A stretch of 19,708 nt of DNA from Candidatus Berkelbacteria bacterium. GTDB taxonomy: Bacteria; Patescibacteriota; UBA1384; UBA12157; JAENIV01. Of the stretch, positions 1-7,011 are shown piece after piece. The translations under genes and the position numbers were made by a program. The stretch lies in NCBI GenBank assembly GCA_016844295.1, contig JAENIV010000025.1, forward strand, positions 1 to 19,708. The letters are read 5' to 3'. The stretch's first letter is position 1, and the number at the start of each line of letters is the position of its first letter. The notes under the pieces are model-generated. The model did not search any database. It was not told the origin of the DNA and saw only the letters and a list, made by a program, of their open reading frames with translations.

Positions 1-1
1 A

Positions 2-1588
2 ATAACCGTGAGCGTTTCCTGGCCGTCTTCAAGCGGAATTCAGCTGACGGATTACTTTACCAGACACAAAAATTCCTTATGGGAACAAACGGATTGGTCG
101 GGGGGAGGCGGCCAGGCTGTTTGGCAGAGCCCACCCGGTAATAAATATTTTTCTGTGACAACAAATTCAGTCCCAGCCGGTGATATTAATAGTACGGTTT
201 CGGGCCAACTACAATTAGCCAAAATCCCTGCCGGGACAACCAACCGGGGCAATAAATTTATCACAACTTCTTTAACTAGTATTGGACGTCTAAATGCATC
301 TAATCTGCGGGATTCAATGCGCTTTACAGCCCAAAAAAACGGAACTGTAAATCAAGTGAGAGTATATGTAAATGAAGTTCAAAGAGGCAACCAAGTAACT
401 TATCGATACGGAATTCAAGGTGATTTGAGCGGTAATCCCAGCGGTATTTATTTAGGTTCTGGAACCGCAAGTTTAAACACTACTGGCTGGCAAACGGTAA
501 ATTTAACCTCATCGGCGACAATAAATGTCGGCACTACTTATCATTTAGTTATCCAGTACGATTCGGGAAGCGCCCCGGCAGGCAACCGTTACATTAATTT
601 TCAATCCACCTTGCCGAACAATAATTTAATCCCTAAAAACGACGTCGGTGATGCTTCGGCAACAACTTTGCACTATAACGGCGCCTCCTGGACAACTTTA
701 TCGCAGCAGCCGATATATGTCATGAGGTTTACAGATATAACCTATGAGGGAAACCCATATGATAATTTTGCCAACCGGAATATCCGAGGCGCCAATTTTG
801 AAGGTGAGGCGTTTACGGTTGCTAACGATACCTTAGCTTCCGGTGTTGGTTTATATGTCGCGGCATCAAACAATAACCAGGCGGCTGATAATTTATATGT
901 TACCCTGGAAGACGTCACAGCCGGTGGTAATTTAGTTAATGAAACCTTTATTACACCGGCGCAAGTTACGACGACCTTTGTCTGGATAGACCATAATTTC
1001 GTCTCGAACGTGACTTTGCCGGCGGGCCATTTATTCAGACTTTATTTTTCGTCCCCGGGTTCAAATCTAACTCGAAATTACTTGATAGTAAACGAATCCA
1101 ATCCCAACTTACCCGAATATATCGCTTTAAATTGGAGCGGCACTGATGCGGTCACAACCAGATCGACAAACTCCGGAGTAAGTTTTAGTGATCTGACTTA
1201 TGTTGATCTATCCTACTATTTAAAAATTGCCGCCAATGACACCCATGCCCCCTGGGGAGAGTTGATCTCTTCCACACTTGATACAGCGAATTTAGAAGGC
1301 GGCGGCCTAAATAAAATCTCTTGGGCAACGGTGGGAGCCTTACCGGTTGGGACTACCGTGAGGATGCAATTGGCCGCCAATAATGATAATAGCACCTGGA
1401 GTTGGACGGGGCCCAGCGGTTCCGGAACCTGGTACACGACTTCAGCGGGTGAGTATATCTGGGCTGATCTTTATTCTGCCTTAGCTTCTCAGCCGGCAAG
1501 GTATATTCGCTATAAAATTCGCTTAGAAACATCGGATCAGTTAGTTACTCCGAAAGTTGATTATGTAAGAGTTAATTGGGCAAATTAA
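2..1588 (+). CDS. Large extracellular beta-rich surface or pilus-associated protein, 5' partial
   Basis: The reading frame is open to the left edge, so the N-terminus, and any signal or prepilin peptide, lies outside the window; the GTG at 8 is only an internal candidate. The visible ~528 residues are rich in Asn, Thr, Ser, Gly and aromatic residues. They contain repeated beta-sandwich-like stretches (around residues 95-245 and 260-410, with TFVWIDHNF and YYLKIAAN strands), no membrane helix and almost no Cys. That composition fits an exported adhesin-like or minor-pilin ectodomain. The next gene starts one base after this stop and encodes a prepilin-like protein, which suggests an operon for pilus assembly. 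I do not recognise a named family. Position within a pilus operon is the main support for the role. Confidence 0.7.
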   Translation: MTVSVSWPSSSGIQLTDYFTRHKNSLWEQTDWSGGGGQAVWQSPPGNKYFSVTTNSVPAGDINSTVSGQLQLAKIPAGTTNRGNKFITTSLTSIGRLNASNLRDSMRFTAQKNGTVNQVRVYVNEVQRGNQVTYRYGIQGDLSGNPSGIYLGSGTASLNTTGWQTVNLTSSATINVGTTYHLVIQYDSGSAPAGNRYINFQSTLPNNNLIPKNDVGDASATTLHYNGASWTTLSQQPIYVMRFTDITYEGNPYDNFANRNIRGANFEGEAFTVANDTLASGVGLYVAASNNNQAADNLYVTLEDVTAGGNLVNETFITPAQVTTTFVWIDHNFVSNVTLPAGHLFRLYFSSPGSNLTRNYLIVNESNPNLPEYIALNWSGTDAVTTRSTNSGVSFSDLTYVDLSYYLKIAANDTHAPWGELISSTLDTANLEGGGLNKISWATVGALPVGTTVRMQLAANNDNSTWSWTGPSGSGTWYTTSAGEYIWADLYSALASQPARYIRYKIRLETSDQLVTPKVDYVRVNWAN

Positions 1589-1589
1589 A

Positions 1590-2081
1590 ATGAAATTAAA
1601 ATTTAAAAACAGGACAGCAGTCACATTAATTGAGTTGTTAATATATCTGACAATCACAACGATTGTTTTGGTTGTAATGATTGATTTGGTAACCAGAATC
1701 GCCCAAAACCGGAGTGCTTCCATAGGCCAAACACAGGTAACTCAAAATGCCCGGTTTTTAAATGACCGGCTTGAGGTTTCTATCCAAAGCGCAAGTGTTG
1801 CCAGTGGTGTTTATCCGTCAAACACTTTAAATTTAACCGTCGATGGGAGTTCGGTTACTTTTAGTCTTAGTAACGGCCAGATGTTTTACCAGGAAGGTGC
1901 GGGGCCCGCGAATCCTTTAACAGAAAGCAGTGTCAAAATTGAACCAATCGATAATGGGCAAATATTTGAAAAAATTACTAATGGGACTGCTGCAAGTATC
2001 CAAATCAAATTTAAAGTTGTTTTTAGCCAGAATAATTTTTCTCGAGATTTTCAAACAACGGTTTTATTAAGAGGAATATAA
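1590..2081 (+). CDS. Type IV prepilin-like (pseudopilin) protein
   Basis: A 163-residue protein with a short basic leader (MKLKFKNRTA) followed by VTLIELLIYLTI, the class III prepilin signal and hydrophobic helix. By family knowledge PilD would cleave just before V11, leaving Glu at +5 (E15). The residue before the cut is Ala instead of the usual Gly; Ala is tolerated in some pilins but is less common. Residues ~11-38 form the assembly helix, and the rest is a small globular Ser/Thr-rich domain. The start follows the upstream stop by one base, so translation is probably coupled. It is most likely a minor pilin or pseudopilin of the PilW/GspJ kind rather than the major pilin, judged by its operon neighbours. 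Confidence 0.82.
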   Translation: MKLKFKNRTAVTLIELLIYLTITTIVLVVMIDLVTRIAQNRSASIGQTQVTQNARFLNDRLEVSIQSASVASGVYPSNTLNLTVDGSSVTFSLSNGQMFYQEGAGPANPLTESSVKIEPIDNGQIFEKITNGTAASIQIKFKVVFSQNNFSRDFQTTVLLRGI

Positions 2082-2088
2082 TAGAGAA

Positions 2089-2517
2089 ATGCAAAAGTCA
2101 AAAGTCAAAATGCAAAATTATGGAATAAAACACTATTTTAGAGAATCTAAGTCACAGGCCATGTTAGTGGCGATCTTGATTATTTCCGCCGCCGCTTTAG
2201 CGATTTCTATCGCCGTGGCTACAATGGGATCTTCGGAGGTCAACATTGGTCTGGTATCGCGCGATTCGGGAAAATCTTACGCTCTATCGGAAACTTGCCT
2301 AGAAAATACTCTTATGCGTCTATCTCGTGGACAATCGAGTGTTCCGCCTACCTTTACGCTTACGGACGGAAACTGTACAATTGAAATAACGGGAACATCA
2401 CCGTATCAAATAACTTCAACTGCTCAAGTTGGCAAAACAAGACGGAAAATTAGATCTACTGTTACTGTCGCCAACGAAATTTTAAATATTCAGTCTTGGC
2501 AAGAAGTATACAATTGA
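2089..2517 (+). CDS. PilX-like pilus assembly membrane protein
   Basis: A 142-residue protein with one hydrophobic segment (SQAMLVAILIISAAALAISI, near residues 24-43). It is followed by a Ser-rich stretch, SEVNIGLVSRDSGKSYALSE, resembling the region after the helix in PilX-like minor pilus proteins, where a SxxA/AAE-type motif is usual. Two Cys residues (in SETCLEN and DGNCTIE) could form a disulfide outside the cell. The N-terminal ~10 residues come from a low-complexity tract (CAAAAGT repeated), so a later start at the in-frame ATG 2110 is equally possible. Its place between a prepilin-like gene and a PilM-like gene supports a role in the pilus. Confidence 0.68.
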   Translation: MQKSKVKMQNYGIKHYFRESKSQAMLVAILIISAAALAISIAVATMGSSEVNIGLVSRDSGKSYALSETCLENTLMRLSRGQSSVPPTFTLTDGNCTIEITGTSPYQITSTAQVGKTRRKIRSTVTVANEILNIQSWQEVYN

Positions 2518-2640
2518 AAATCCTAAATTCGAAATACTAAATCCGAAATAATATCTAATGACCGAAATTCCAATGTTTAAAATATTAAAAAATTAGAATT
2601 TAGATATTGTTTAGAGTTTCGTGCTTGGGATTTGTGATTT
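2518..2640. repeat. AT-rich imperfect inverted repeat between pilX-like and pilM-like genes
   Basis: The left arm begins AAATCCTAAATTCGAAAT (2518-2535). The complement of the right end (2601-2640) matches the first 40 bases at 29 of 40 positions by my alignment, with a perfect CAATATCTA-like core near the apex. The arms would form a long, imperfect hairpin. A related copy occurs at 8605-8651, sharing AAATCCTAAATT on the left and TTGGGATTTG on the right. It is a dispersed intergenic repeat. It also supplies the bases that could encode an N-terminal extension of the next gene. Confidence 0.65.
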
Positions 2641-2659
2641 ACCCGACGAAGGAGGGTTG

Positions 2660-4093
2660 TTGGACATTTCCGCTTTAGAAATTAATGAGTATTTTATTCG
2701 TGCTATTAAACTCGGACGAACGGGTAATAATTTAACGATCCAAAAAATTGCCGAAATTAATCTGCCCGAAGGTGTTATTCTAAATAGCCGATTAATTAAG
2801 GGTCAAGATTTTGCCCAGATTTTAGGAAATTTTCTTAAAAAGAATCATTTTTCAAGTCCGAATTGGGTAGTCTCGCTTTGCGAGGGTCCAATTTATACAA
2901 CCCATAAAATTTTTCCTAATATCCAAACGGCAGATTTAGATGAGGCGGTTGATATTAATTCTGCCAGTCTGTTACCGGGAGATACTAAAAATATTTCTTG
3001 GGGCTGGCAGGAGGTTGAACCTTTGGAAAAAATTTCCGGTAAGGAAGTTATGGTATCTTCAATTCCGAAAAACGAGCTCAATCAATACTTGGCGGTTTTT
3101 AGTCAGATTGGGATCATTCCGATCGCCATTGAACCTAAAAGTTGTTCAACCGCGCGCGTTTTCGCTAAAACCGATAACACCTTGATTGTCAATCTCGAAG
3201 GATCGATCGTATCTTATACCATAATTAAAAATGGTTTTGCCAGATTTGCGAGAGAATCACGAATTGTCCAGAAACCTTCGGACCAGTTTAAAAATCTTGT
3301 CTCAGAAATCCGCCAGGTTATGAATTTTTATTTGACCGAAAAAAAGCAAGACAAAATTGAGAAGATTATTCTTGACGGTTCGGGCGCCCGGCCAGAATTG
3401 GTTATGAATCTTAAAAAAACATTAAATATCGAAGTTGTAATATCCTCTGAATTGCTTCAAATCGGTGGTTTCCGAGTATCTTTTATGCCTCTTGTCGGTG
3501 CTGGTATTAGAGCCCTATTTAATCCTAAAGATGACATGAGCCTCTCGCTTTTACCAGTGGGGGCTAAGGAAGCTACTGAAGAAAGACGGACTCTTCTATT
3601 TTATGGCGGCCTAGCAAATATGATTGTAACAGTATGTATTCTATTTTTAATAATTTTTTTCGCAAGCATTGGTTTTCTTTCTTATCTAGATAAAAATCTA
3701 TCCAGCCAGTTAGAAACAGTTTCTAAATCTAAAGCCCAACTTAGCGCCAAGGATAGCCAAACCCAACAACAAGTTAGTGAAATAAAAAATATTCTCAGTA
3801 CCGAAGCTACAATTGAGAATCAAATTACCTATTGGTCTTCAGTATTAAAAGGTATTCAATCGTTTGTTACTTCCGAAATCACTCTCTCTCAAGTAAATTC
3901 TCAAACCCAAGATGCGGTTACAATAATCGGCGTTGCTCAATCTCGTGACGCCCTAGTGGCTTTTCGGGATGCACTGTCAGCGGCGGATTTCGTATCTTCG
4001 GTGCAGCTTCCTTCTTCAAACTTTTCTGATACTAAAAATATAAATTTTACCATTAACCTTTCGATCAACAAAGACTCATTAAAACAACCATGA
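2660..4093 (+). CDS. pilM: Fused PilM-PilN-like pilus assembly protein
   Basis: The ~477-residue protein has two parts. The first ~285 residues resemble the actin-like PilM fold: it opens DISALEINEYFIRAIKL and has Gly-rich strand ends such as ILDGSGARPEL and MPLVGAGIRALF. Then comes SLSLLPVGAKEATEERR, the INLLP-type signature that normally starts PilN. A single membrane helix (roughly NMIVTVCILFLIIFFASIGF) and a C-terminal coiled-coil/ferredoxin-like domain like PilN follow. In most bacteria PilM and PilN are separate: cytoplasmic PilM binds the PilN tail. I chose TTG 2660 because AAGGAGGG lies at 2649-2656 and the PilM-like sequence starts there; an in-frame GTG at 2621 would add residues encoded by the inverted repeat. 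Its stop overlaps the next start as ATGA. Confidence 0.78.
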   Translation: MDISALEINEYFIRAIKLGRTGNNLTIQKIAEINLPEGVILNSRLIKGQDFAQILGNFLKKNHFSSPNWVVSLCEGPIYTTHKIFPNIQTADLDEAVDINSASLLPGDTKNISWGWQEVEPLEKISGKEVMVSSIPKNELNQYLAVFSQIGIIPIAIEPKSCSTARVFAKTDNTLIVNLEGSIVSYTIIKNGFARFARESRIVQKPSDQFKNLVSEIRQVMNFYLTEKKQDKIEKIILDGSGARPELVMNLKKTLNIEVVISSELLQIGGFRVSFMPLVGAGIRALFNPKDDMSLSLLPVGAKEATEERRTLLFYGGLANMIVTVCILFLIIFFASIGFLSYLDKNLSSQLETVSKSKAQLSAKDSQTQQQVSEIKNILSTEATIENQITYWSSVLKGIQSFVTSEITLSQVNSQTQDAVTIIGVAQSRDALVAFRDALSAADFVSSVQLPSSNFSDTKNINFTINLSINKDSLKQP

Positions 4094-4719
4094 CAGTAAA
4101 AAATCAAGAACAAAATTATCAGATGACATCAGCGGGTATTCGGCTTTATGTTGAAGACCCCCGCTCTGTTATCAAACGGCAGGTTAAGCGGTCTTTTTGG
4201 GTCATACTGATTACCGCCGTCATAACCGCAGGGGCCCTTTTTTTGGCAATCAAGACTATCAAAGATAGGTCAACTGCTCTCAACCAGAAGCAAAACCTGT
4301 TAGTATCTTCGCTCCAGTCAAGTAATATCGACATTAATTTACAAGCCAATTGGGACCAAATTGCTCCTTACAGAGATAAAATCAATAACGCCTTGCCAGA
4401 CCCCACAAATATGCTTGATTATCAGGGAGCCTTAGAGCAGGTCGCGCAAACTTCTGGAGTTCAAATTTCTGTTACGTTCGCATCAGGCCAATCCAAGGCG
4501 CCTAGTAATATCCCTGGTCAGACTAAAAAAGCGACTGCCAACGCTAGCTTAGACCACACTGTGGCTGTTAAAGGGACATTCTCGAATATTATTTCTTTTA
4601 TGGAAAATTTAGAAAACATGCCATATTTTGTCCAGGTTAATACTTATACCATATCTACCCCGCAAAGGGGTAATAATGATGCAAGCGCAAACTTGTCTTT
4701 AAAAGTTTATACAAAGTGA
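4090..4719 (+). CDS. pilO: PilO-like pilus assembly inner-membrane protein
   Basis: A 209-residue protein with a short cytoplasmic N-terminus, one membrane helix (residues ~35-55, FWVILITAVITAGALFLAIK), a short coiled region and a C-terminal alpha/beta domain. That domain carries the PilO-like pattern of a ligand loop followed by VKGTFSNIISFMENLENMPYF, where PilO and GspM-type proteins have a 'GxYxxIxxFLxxLE...R' helix. PilO pairs with PilN to form the membrane alignment complex of the type IV pilus. The ATGA overlap with the PilM-PilN gene indicates translational coupling. No PilP or PilQ follows, as expected if there is no outer membrane. Confidence 0.78.
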   Translation: MTVKNQEQNYQMTSAGIRLYVEDPRSVIKRQVKRSFWVILITAVITAGALFLAIKTIKDRSTALNQKQNLLVSSLQSSNIDINLQANWDQIAPYRDKINNALPDPTNMLDYQGALEQVAQTSGVQISVTFASGQSKAPSNIPGQTKKATANASLDHTVAVKGTFSNIISFMENLENMPYFVQVNTYTISTPQRGNNDASANLSLKVYTK

Positions 4720-4723
4720 AAAC

Positions 4724-4790
4724 AGTGTTTACGTCGAGGAACGGAAAGACGCAATGTTTACATCGAGGAAAACGAGATGTTTATCAAGGA
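4724..4790 (+). repeat. Degenerate tandem repeat covering the start of the small membrane protein gene
   Basis: Two copies of a RTGTTTACRTCGAGGAA-like unit (4725-4741 and 4754-4770) lie 29 bases apart. A third partial copy (ATGTTTATCAAGGA, 4777-4790) is the beginning of the next gene itself. Each full unit ends in a GAGGA that could serve as a ribosome binding site; the second GAGGA (4765-4769) lies well placed for ATG 4777. It looks like a small duplication of a translation start region. Confidence 0.55.
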
Positions 4791-4971
4791 TAGAACCTAC
4801 AAATTAACAATTGCCATCTTAATCATTATTTTTGGTGTAGGATTATTTTTCAGTGCTCGGTTTTTAAAAAATTCCATCACCAAAGCCACCACCAGCAGCA
4901 ATCAAAACGATCAAAGTAATACTCTGAATATGGACTTTTGGGAAAAAATCAAACATAGGTTTATTAAATAG
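4777..4971 (+). CDS. Small single-pass membrane protein
   Basis: A 64-residue protein: basic start (MFIKDRTYK), one hydrophobic helix (LTIAILIIIFGVGLFFSARF, residues 10-29), then a polar Ser/Asn/Gln-rich tail ending in WEKIKHRFIK. GAGGA upstream is suitably spaced. It follows PilO in the place where PilP would lie in many pilus operons, but it shows no PilP lipobox or domain, and I do not recognise it. It may be a small accessory pilus protein, or simply a short membrane protein caught in the operon. Confidence 0.6.
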   Translation: MFIKDRTYKLTIAILIIIFGVGLFFSARFLKNSITKATTSSNQNDQSNTLNMDFWEKIKHRFIK

Positions 4972-4990
4972 GTCTAGAAAAAAATAATAT

Positions 4991-5018
4991 TTGACTATTT
5001 TGAAGTCTTTGGTTTAAT
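4991..5018 (+). promoter_or_regulatory. Possible promoter with leaderless start for the RodZ-like gene
   Basis: TTGACT (4991-4996) is followed after 16 bases by TTTAAT (5013-5018), a fair sigma-70-type pair. Transcription would begin about 7 bases later, essentially on the GTG start codon at 5025, which would give a leaderless or nearly leaderless transcript. There is no clear ribosome binding site. This is inferred from sequence only. Confidence 0.4.
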
Positions 5019-5024
5019 TAAAAG

Positions 5025-5708
5025 GTGAAAGACTTTCAAAATCATAAATTATATAATCCGAGAGATTCCAAGGCGCCCGAAAGTTTAGCCGAAAAGCTGC
5101 GAATGTATCGCAAAAAGCAGCACTTATCCCTTGAACAGGCTGAAGAAGAAACTAAAGTCAGACTCAAGTATCTAATTGCCCTTGAGAAGGGGGATTACTC
5201 TCAGTTGCCCGAAGATGTTTACACCATCGGATTTTTAAGCAAATACGCTGACTTTCTCGACGCTTCGAAAGAAGAATTAATTAGAGACTACCGTCAAGAA
5301 AGAGGATCAATTGGCAGGCCACGGTCGATAACTTTAAAAACTCAAGTCAAGGAATCCCGGGTATTTTTAACTCCCAGAATAATTATCTTAGGACTAGTGT
5401 TTTTGGGATTAATTGGGATAATTGGATATATTTCCTATTCAATCAAAAATTTTACCTCAGCCCCGAATTTAGAACTTTCATCTCCAGTTACGGACCAGGT
5501 AATTAGGCAAGACAATGTGGAGGTTGTCGGTAAAACAGATACCGGTGTGACTTTAAAAATTAACGATCAGGTAATCTTAATAGACGACAAAGGCAATTTT
5601 CACGAAACTGTGAAGCTTCAATCTGGATTAAATACTATAGAACTGCGAGCCACTAATCGTCTTAAAAAGGAAACTGTTAAAATTGTTAAAATTTTAGCCG
5701 AATATTAA
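5025..5708 (+). CDS. RodZ-like HTH transmembrane protein
   Basis: A 227-residue protein. Residues ~19-90 form a Cro-like helix-turn-helix of the RodZ type (LRMYRKKQHLSLEQAEEETK, then LEKGDYSQLPEDVYTIGFL, the usual 'G.Y..LP...Y..GFLR.YA' signature). A membrane helix spans ~119-141 (IIILGLVFLGLIGIIGYISY). The outer part, ~150-227, looks like an Ig-like/Big domain (SPVTDQVIRQDNVEVVGKTD, then INDQVILIDDKGNF). RodZ links MreB filaments to the cell-wall machinery in other bacteria; this protein keeps the HTH plus membrane layout. GTG start, with recA 41 bases downstream. Confidence 0.78.
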   Translation: MKDFQNHKLYNPRDSKAPESLAEKLRMYRKKQHLSLEQAEEETKVRLKYLIALEKGDYSQLPEDVYTIGFLSKYADFLDASKEELIRDYRQERGSIGRPRSITLKTQVKESRVFLTPRIIILGLVFLGLIGIIGYISYSIKNFTSAPNLELSSPVTDQVIRQDNVEVVGKTDTGVTLKINDQVILIDDKGNFHETVKLQSGLNTIELRATNRLKKETVKIVKILAEY

Positions 5709-5710
5709 AA

Positions 5711-5733
5711 AGTTATATGTTTTAAGTATAACT
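5711..5733. promoter_or_regulatory. Perfect inverted repeat upstream of recA
   Basis: AGTTATA (5711-5717) and TATAACT (5727-5733) are perfect inverted arms separated by nine bases, just before the recA ribosome binding site (AAAGGAG, ~5739-5745). It could be an operator or a small hairpin. It does not match the LexA boxes I know (CTGTN8ACAG or CGAACN4GTTCG), so a link with DNA-damage control is only a guess. Confidence 0.4.
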
Positions 5734-5749
5734 AAAACAAAGGAGTATT

Positions 5750-6769
5750 ATGGCAACGCCGAAAGAAGAAAAAGGGGAAAATAGTGTTAGTAAGGGTAAA
5801 AAAGAAGCGCTCGAGATGGCACTTGGTCAGATCGAAAGACAATTCGGCAGCGGCGCGATTATGCGCTTTGGTGAAAAGCAAAGCCTTCAGGTTGATGTAA
5901 TCCCAACTGGCTCAATTTCTTTAGACTTGGCTTTGGGGGTTGGGGGTTATCCAAGAGGAAGAATCATAGAAATTTATGGTCCTGAATCAGGTGGAAAGAC
6001 AACATTGGCGTTACATGCTATTTCGGAAGCGCAAAAAAAGGGTGGAATAGGAGCGTTTATTGATGCTGAACATGCTTTTGACCCTGAATATGCCAGAAAA
6101 TTAGGTATCAATGTAGAAGATCTTTTGATTTCTCAGCCGGATACTGGAGAACAGGCGCTGGAGATTGCCGAAACATTGGTTAGATCGAACGCGGTTGATA
6201 TTATTGTAATTGATTCCGTGGCCGCTTTGGTGCCGCGCGCCGAAATAGAAGGTGAGATGGGCGATGCGATGATGGGGATGCATGCCCGTCTAATGTCGCA
6301 GGCTTTGAGAAAACTTACCGGAGCGATTTCAAGATCAAAAGCGGTAATCATTTTTATTAACCAACTTCGCATGAAGATCGGGGTGATGTTCGGTAATCCG
6401 GAAACCACCACCGGTGGGATGGCCTTGAAATTTTATGCTTCAGTCAGACTTGATATTCGAAGAACTGAACAAATTAAAGATGGTGAAAATCCGATTGGCA
6501 ATCACGTAAAGGTCAAAGTAGCCAAAAACAAAGTCGCGCCGCCATTTAAAATCGCGGAATTTGATATTATGTTCGGTGAAGGTATTTCCAAAGAAGGCGA
6601 TTTAATTGATTTGGCGACTAAACATGGAATTGTCACTAAATCAGGGTCTTGGTATCAGATGGGTGCGGAAAAATTAGGTCAAGGCAGGGAAGCCGCTAAA
6701 GCGTTTTTGAAAGAAAACCCAAAAATAGCTAAAGAAATCGAGGATACCATTCGAAAAAAATCTGTTTAA
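5750..6769 (+). CDS. recA: RecA recombinase
   Basis: A 339-residue protein with the whole RecA core. The Walker A loop is GPESGGKTT (residues 77-85; most RecAs have GPESSGKTT, so the Ser/Gly change is a minor variant). Other motifs are FIDAEHAFDPEYARKLGI, a Walker B DIIVIDSVAALVPRAE, loop L1 around EGEMGDAMMG, and FINQLRMKIGVMFGNPETTTGG leading into loop L2. RecA forms ATP-dependent filaments on single-stranded DNA, drives strand exchange and promotes LexA-type autocleavage where that exists. No intein is present. The start has a good ribosome binding site (AAAGGAG, ~5739-5745). The C-terminal tail (KIAKEIEDTIRKKSV) is echoed by a second diverged copy downstream at 6822-6869. recX, which often follows recA, lies ~7.3 kb away. 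Confidence 0.98.
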   Translation: MATPKEEKGENSVSKGKKEALEMALGQIERQFGSGAIMRFGEKQSLQVDVIPTGSISLDLALGVGGYPRGRIIEIYGPESGGKTTLALHAISEAQKKGGIGAFIDAEHAFDPEYARKLGINVEDLLISQPDTGEQALEIAETLVRSNAVDIIVIDSVAALVPRAEIEGEMGDAMMGMHARLMSQALRKLTGAISRSKAVIIFINQLRMKIGVMFGNPETTTGGMALKFYASVRLDIRRTEQIKDGENPIGNHVKVKVAKNKVAPPFKIAEFDIMFGEGISKEGDLIDLATKHGIVTKSGSWYQMGAEKLGQGREAAKAFLKENPKIAKEIEDTIRKKSV

Positions 6770-6789
6770 GCGATTCGATAGTAGAGGTG

Positions 6790-6812
6790 AACGCCTCAAG
6801 TCCTGAGGTGTT
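6790..6812 (+). other. Hairpin after recA, not followed by a T tract
   Basis: AACGCCTCA (6790-6798), a five-base loop AGTCC, then TGAGGTGTT (6804-6812): nine pairs with one G-T wobble. It lies between the recA stop and the duplicated recA tail. The lack of a T run argues against a simple intrinsic terminator. Confidence 0.55.
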
Positions 6813-6821
6813 GAGGGGCAA

Positions 6822-6869
6822 GAAATTGCCAAAGAAATTGAAGATGAAATTAGAAAAAAGACGGCTTAA
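6822..6869 (+). pseudogene. Diverged duplicate of the recA 3' end
   Basis: Translated in frame, this stretch reads EIAKEIEDEIRKKTA followed by TAA. It matches the last 15 residues of the RecA above (KIAKEIEDTIRKKSV) at 11 positions. By my count 35 of 48 bases agree, most changes being silent or conservative, so it is not a recent local copy. A stop codon at 6804-6806 closes the frame upstream, so only a short in-frame remnant is left. It may be the displaced end of an older recA, left after an integration or a recombination with a related recA. Confidence 0.75.
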
Positions 6870-6879
6870 TTTTCTTTAC

Positions 6880-6908
6880 TTGACTTTTCTTGCGAAGGTT
6901 TCTATTAT
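6880..6908 (+). promoter_or_regulatory. Sigma-70-type promoter for the SLH surface gene
   Basis: TTGACT (6880-6885), a 17-base spacer and TATTAT (6903-6908). The predicted start near 6915 leaves a ~97-base leader before ATG 7012. The leader carries two small hairpins just ahead of the ribosome binding site. Confidence 0.65.
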
Positions 6909-6961
6909 TAAAATAGATAGCATTTATTTGCTTTGATTTTAATGATTAAGGAATTAGGCTA

Positions 6962-6998
6962 AATCCGCTCAAGGCGGATTGCCCGGCCGCAAAGCGGC
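6962..6998 (+). promoter_or_regulatory. Two adjacent leader hairpins before the SLH gene ribosome binding site
   Basis: AATCCGC-TCAAG-GCGGATT (6962-6980) is a seven-pair stem. GCCGC-AAA-GCGGC (6986-6998) is a five-pair stem, with the strong ribosome binding site AGGGAGGGG at 7001-7009 right after it. The stems could limit or protect ribosome access. No protein or ligand can be named. Confidence 0.5.
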
Positions 6999-7011
6999 TT
7001 AGGGAGGGGAA

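Noticed and set aside
6790..6812. Hairpin after recA as an intrinsic terminator
   Set aside because: It is followed by GAGGGGCAAG rather than a T tract.
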